DNA from: CAYLHF01 sp964383365
GTDB lineage: Bacteria > Bacteroidota > Rhodothermia > Rhodothermales > UBA10348
NCBI GenBank assembly: GCA_964383365.1
Contig: CAYLHF010000011.1
Location: forward strand, 1 to 64,000
DNA: 64,000 nt
Reading direction: 5' to 3'
The notes under the pieces were generated by a model. It saw nothing but the letters and a program-made list of their open reading frames with translations, did no database searches and was not told where the DNA came from. A program made the translations under genes and the position numbers. Positions 62,578-64,000 of this stretch are shown here, one piece after another (within the stretch, counting starts at the first letter, position 1; each line of letters opens with the position of its first letter).

Positions 62578-64000
62578 CTATCCAATCAGTAATCCCGCAA
62601 CGAGAAAGGTTACCGTCGTACACCCGGCCAGAAAAAGCGCGTATGGAAGCTGAGAATTGATGTGGTCTACGTGGTCGCACGCTGCAGACATGGACGCAAT
62701 CAGCGACGTATCTGAGAGCGGAGATGCATGATCACCAAAAATGCCGCCGGACAGAACGGCACCCAGCATGAAGGCCGACGGAATCCCGAGTCCTGCCGCC
62801 AGTGGAAGAGCAATTGGCATCATGATGGCAAATCCGGTCCACGAAGACCCGAGCGTGAAGGAGATGAAACAGCCCACAAGAAAAACCATCGCCGGGATCC
62901 ACCATGTTGGCCAATCGCTTCCCATGACGCCCACAATATATTCTCCCATTTTAAGATCCTTGGACACCTGGCTCAGCGCGAAGGCGAACGCCACAAGTAC
63001 CACCATTCCGACCAGCCCGGATGACCCTTTCAACACCAGCGCCATCGATTCGACGGGCTTCATGAGCGGTTTCCCGTCTGATCCGGATCCAGGTAATGCA
63101 TACAGGATCATCGCAGCGGCAACGGCAGAAAGAACCGCCCAGAGTACCGCAGTCGATCCACTTCCGGCCATCAAATTCCCTTCTCCCGTGATCAACAGAC
63201 CAGCGAAAATCATGACAACCATAACCCCGATCGGGACGAGCAGGTGGGACGCCCGGAACCTCGATCCGTCTACAGGCGGAAGTTCGATGACGTCCTCGCT
63301 TACGAGCGGAGTGGCCCCCGGTCGCATCAATTGGCCGGTCTCCTCCGCCCGCTTTTCTGCTGTCTCCATACTCGAAAACCGCCATCCCGTGAGTGCCAGG
63401 ACGAGCGAAAAGACGATGGCGAATATGGCGTAAAAGTTGAATATGAGCGACTCCGTGAGGAGTCCGACCGCACCCGCAGCGAGGCCCTGGGCACCCAGTA
63501 GCCCGAGTACGAAGGCGCCCCAACCATTGAGAGGAATCATCATGCAGACGGGAGCACTGGTCGCATCGCAGTAGTATGCCAGTTTCTCTCTTGGAAGCTT
63601 CAATCGGTCGAACAGCGGCCGACTGATCGAACCGACGATCAGGCACGTGATGCTCGATTCGACGAAAACGATCATTCCGATCGACCACGCTAGCAATTCA
63701 GCACTCCTGCGGGTTGACCCCCAACCCCGGGCCTGGGCCCAGTTGATGAATCCGAGCACGCCACCTGATGCCTGGACGAGCGCAATCAGGCCCCCAACGA
63801 GAAGACTGAACAGGAGAATCCGTGTGTTACTCGCACTTTGAAAGACAGCGACCATCTGGTCGACCAACTCACGAAGCCCGAGCACGGGATTCCCACCCAC
63901 GAGGATAGTTGTCCCTAGCCAGAGGCCTGCGAGGAGAGACAGATATACTTCTTTCGTCCACAGTGCGAGAGCAATGGCGATAACGGGAGGTAGAAGTACG
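62578..64000 (-). CDS. NhaC-family Na+/H+ antiporter, partial at the window edge
   Basis: This is the C-terminal part (at least 474 residues) of an inner-membrane antiporter of the NhaC family. Conserved segments include GVLGFINWAQARGWGSTRR, SRPLFDRLKLPREKLAYYCDATSAPVCMMIP and FTLGSSWTGFAIMMPIALPLA, followed by GGIFGDHASPLSDTSLIASM, which is the family's signature. The frame stays open to base 64000 (upstream residues read VLLPPVIAIALALWTKEVYLSLLAG), so the start lies outside the window; the GTG at 63900 is internal. It exports sodium for protons, and a role in salt tolerance is likely. Confidence 0.9.
   Translation of the reverse strand, partial: VLLPPVIAIALALWTKEVYLSLLAGLWLGTTILVGGNPVLGLRELVDQMVAVFQSASNTRILLFSLLVGGLIALVQASGGVLGFINWAQARGWGSTRRSAELLAWSIGMIVFVESSITCLIVGSISRPLFDRLKLPREKLAYYCDATSAPVCMMIPLNGWGAFVLGLLGAQGLAAGAVGLLTESLIFNFYAIFAIVFSLVLALTGWRFSSMETAEKRAEETGQLMRPGATPLVSEDVIELPPVDGSRFRASHLLVPIGVMVVMIFAGLLITGEGNLMAGSGSTAVLWAVLSAVAAAMILYALPGSGSDGKPLMKPVESMALVLKGSSGLVGMVVLVAFAFALSQVSKDLKMGEYIVGVMGSDWPTWWIPAMVFLVGCFISFTLGSSWTGFAIMMPIALPLAAGLGIPSAFMLGAVLSGGIFGDHASPLSDTSLIASMSAACDHVDHINSQLPYALFLAGCTTVTFLVAGLLIG

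Noticed and set aside
63900..63902. GTG start for the NhaC-type gene
   Set aside because: The frame stays open with family-like sequence to the window edge; the true start is outside.

Overview
The window is about 64 kb of bacterial chromosome, dense in genes, with no RNA genes, CRISPR arrays, phage genes or transposases that I can see. The best guess for the organism is an aerobic, free-living member of the FCB group near Rhodothermota/Balneolota. The grounds are two proteins with type IX secretion (T9SS) C-terminal sorting domains, a PorV-family protein, a GWxTD-domain protein, a TonB receptor with a carboxypeptidase-regulatory N-domain, HPr kinase, and a TIGR02999-type sigma factor next to a TPR-containing Ser/Thr kinase. 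Two runs of exactly 100 N (6206-6305 and 44279-44378) are scaffold gaps. Each breaks a gene, and the second creates a false gene fusion.

Layout. 1-5.1 kb: yceH, dipeptidase E, alanine dehydrogenase and an SPOUT rRNA methyltransferase on the minus strand, then a Glu-type dehydrogenase on the plus strand. 5.2-10.7 kb (plus): a cell-envelope and repair run with a secreted unknown, an Ig-like lipoprotein (gapped), NAD(P)HX repair enzyme, VanZ-like protein, TonB and a small conserved-looking protein. 10.7-18.4 kb: amidohydrolase, a PLP enzyme related to cysteine desulfurases, a DUF493 protein, a DUF2231 membrane protein, a methyltransferase and ClpB. 18.4-21.5 kb (minus): ECF-like sigma factor and membrane Ser/Thr kinase. 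21.8-25.3 kb: SMC. 25.4-29.7 kb (minus): fmt, a galactokinase-fold protein that has lost its catalytic motifs, MoxR and HprK. 29.8-32.9 kb (minus): GWxTD protein, PgsA-like enzyme and FtsY.

32.95-53.9 kb (minus) is the accessory heart of the window: a starch/maltodextrin utilization locus. In transcription order it holds a LacI-type regulator, a lipoprotein parvulin isomerase, a TonB receptor, a very large surface protein with Asp-rich calcium-type repeats, a PorV-family protein, a glycan-binding T9SS cargo, a T9SS-exported GH13 amylase, a lipoprotein GH13 enzyme, an SLC45-type sugar transporter and a lipoprotein alpha-amylase. There is no SusD. The first genes overlap (lacI/PPIase by GTGA; PPIase/receptor by 14-20 nt), so they are very probably co-transcribed. 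A perfect 14-bp palindrome sits just after a good TTGACA-N17-TACAAT promoter in front of lacI, and a near-identical copy lies in front of the alpha-glucan phosphorylase gene at 59.3 kb. The proposed flow is: surface amylase, receptor import, periplasmic trimming, symport, then cytosolic phosphorolysis, all under one repressor.

54-64 kb: a glycosyltransferase, thioredoxin-like protein, repeat-containing unknown, nitrilase, lipoprotein, PrmC, alpha-glucan phosphorylase, acylphosphatase, phenylalanine-4-hydroxylase and a NhaC-type antiporter that runs off the right edge. No stretch longer than 300 bases lacks a gene; the longest is the 291 bp divergent region between the sigma factor and smc.
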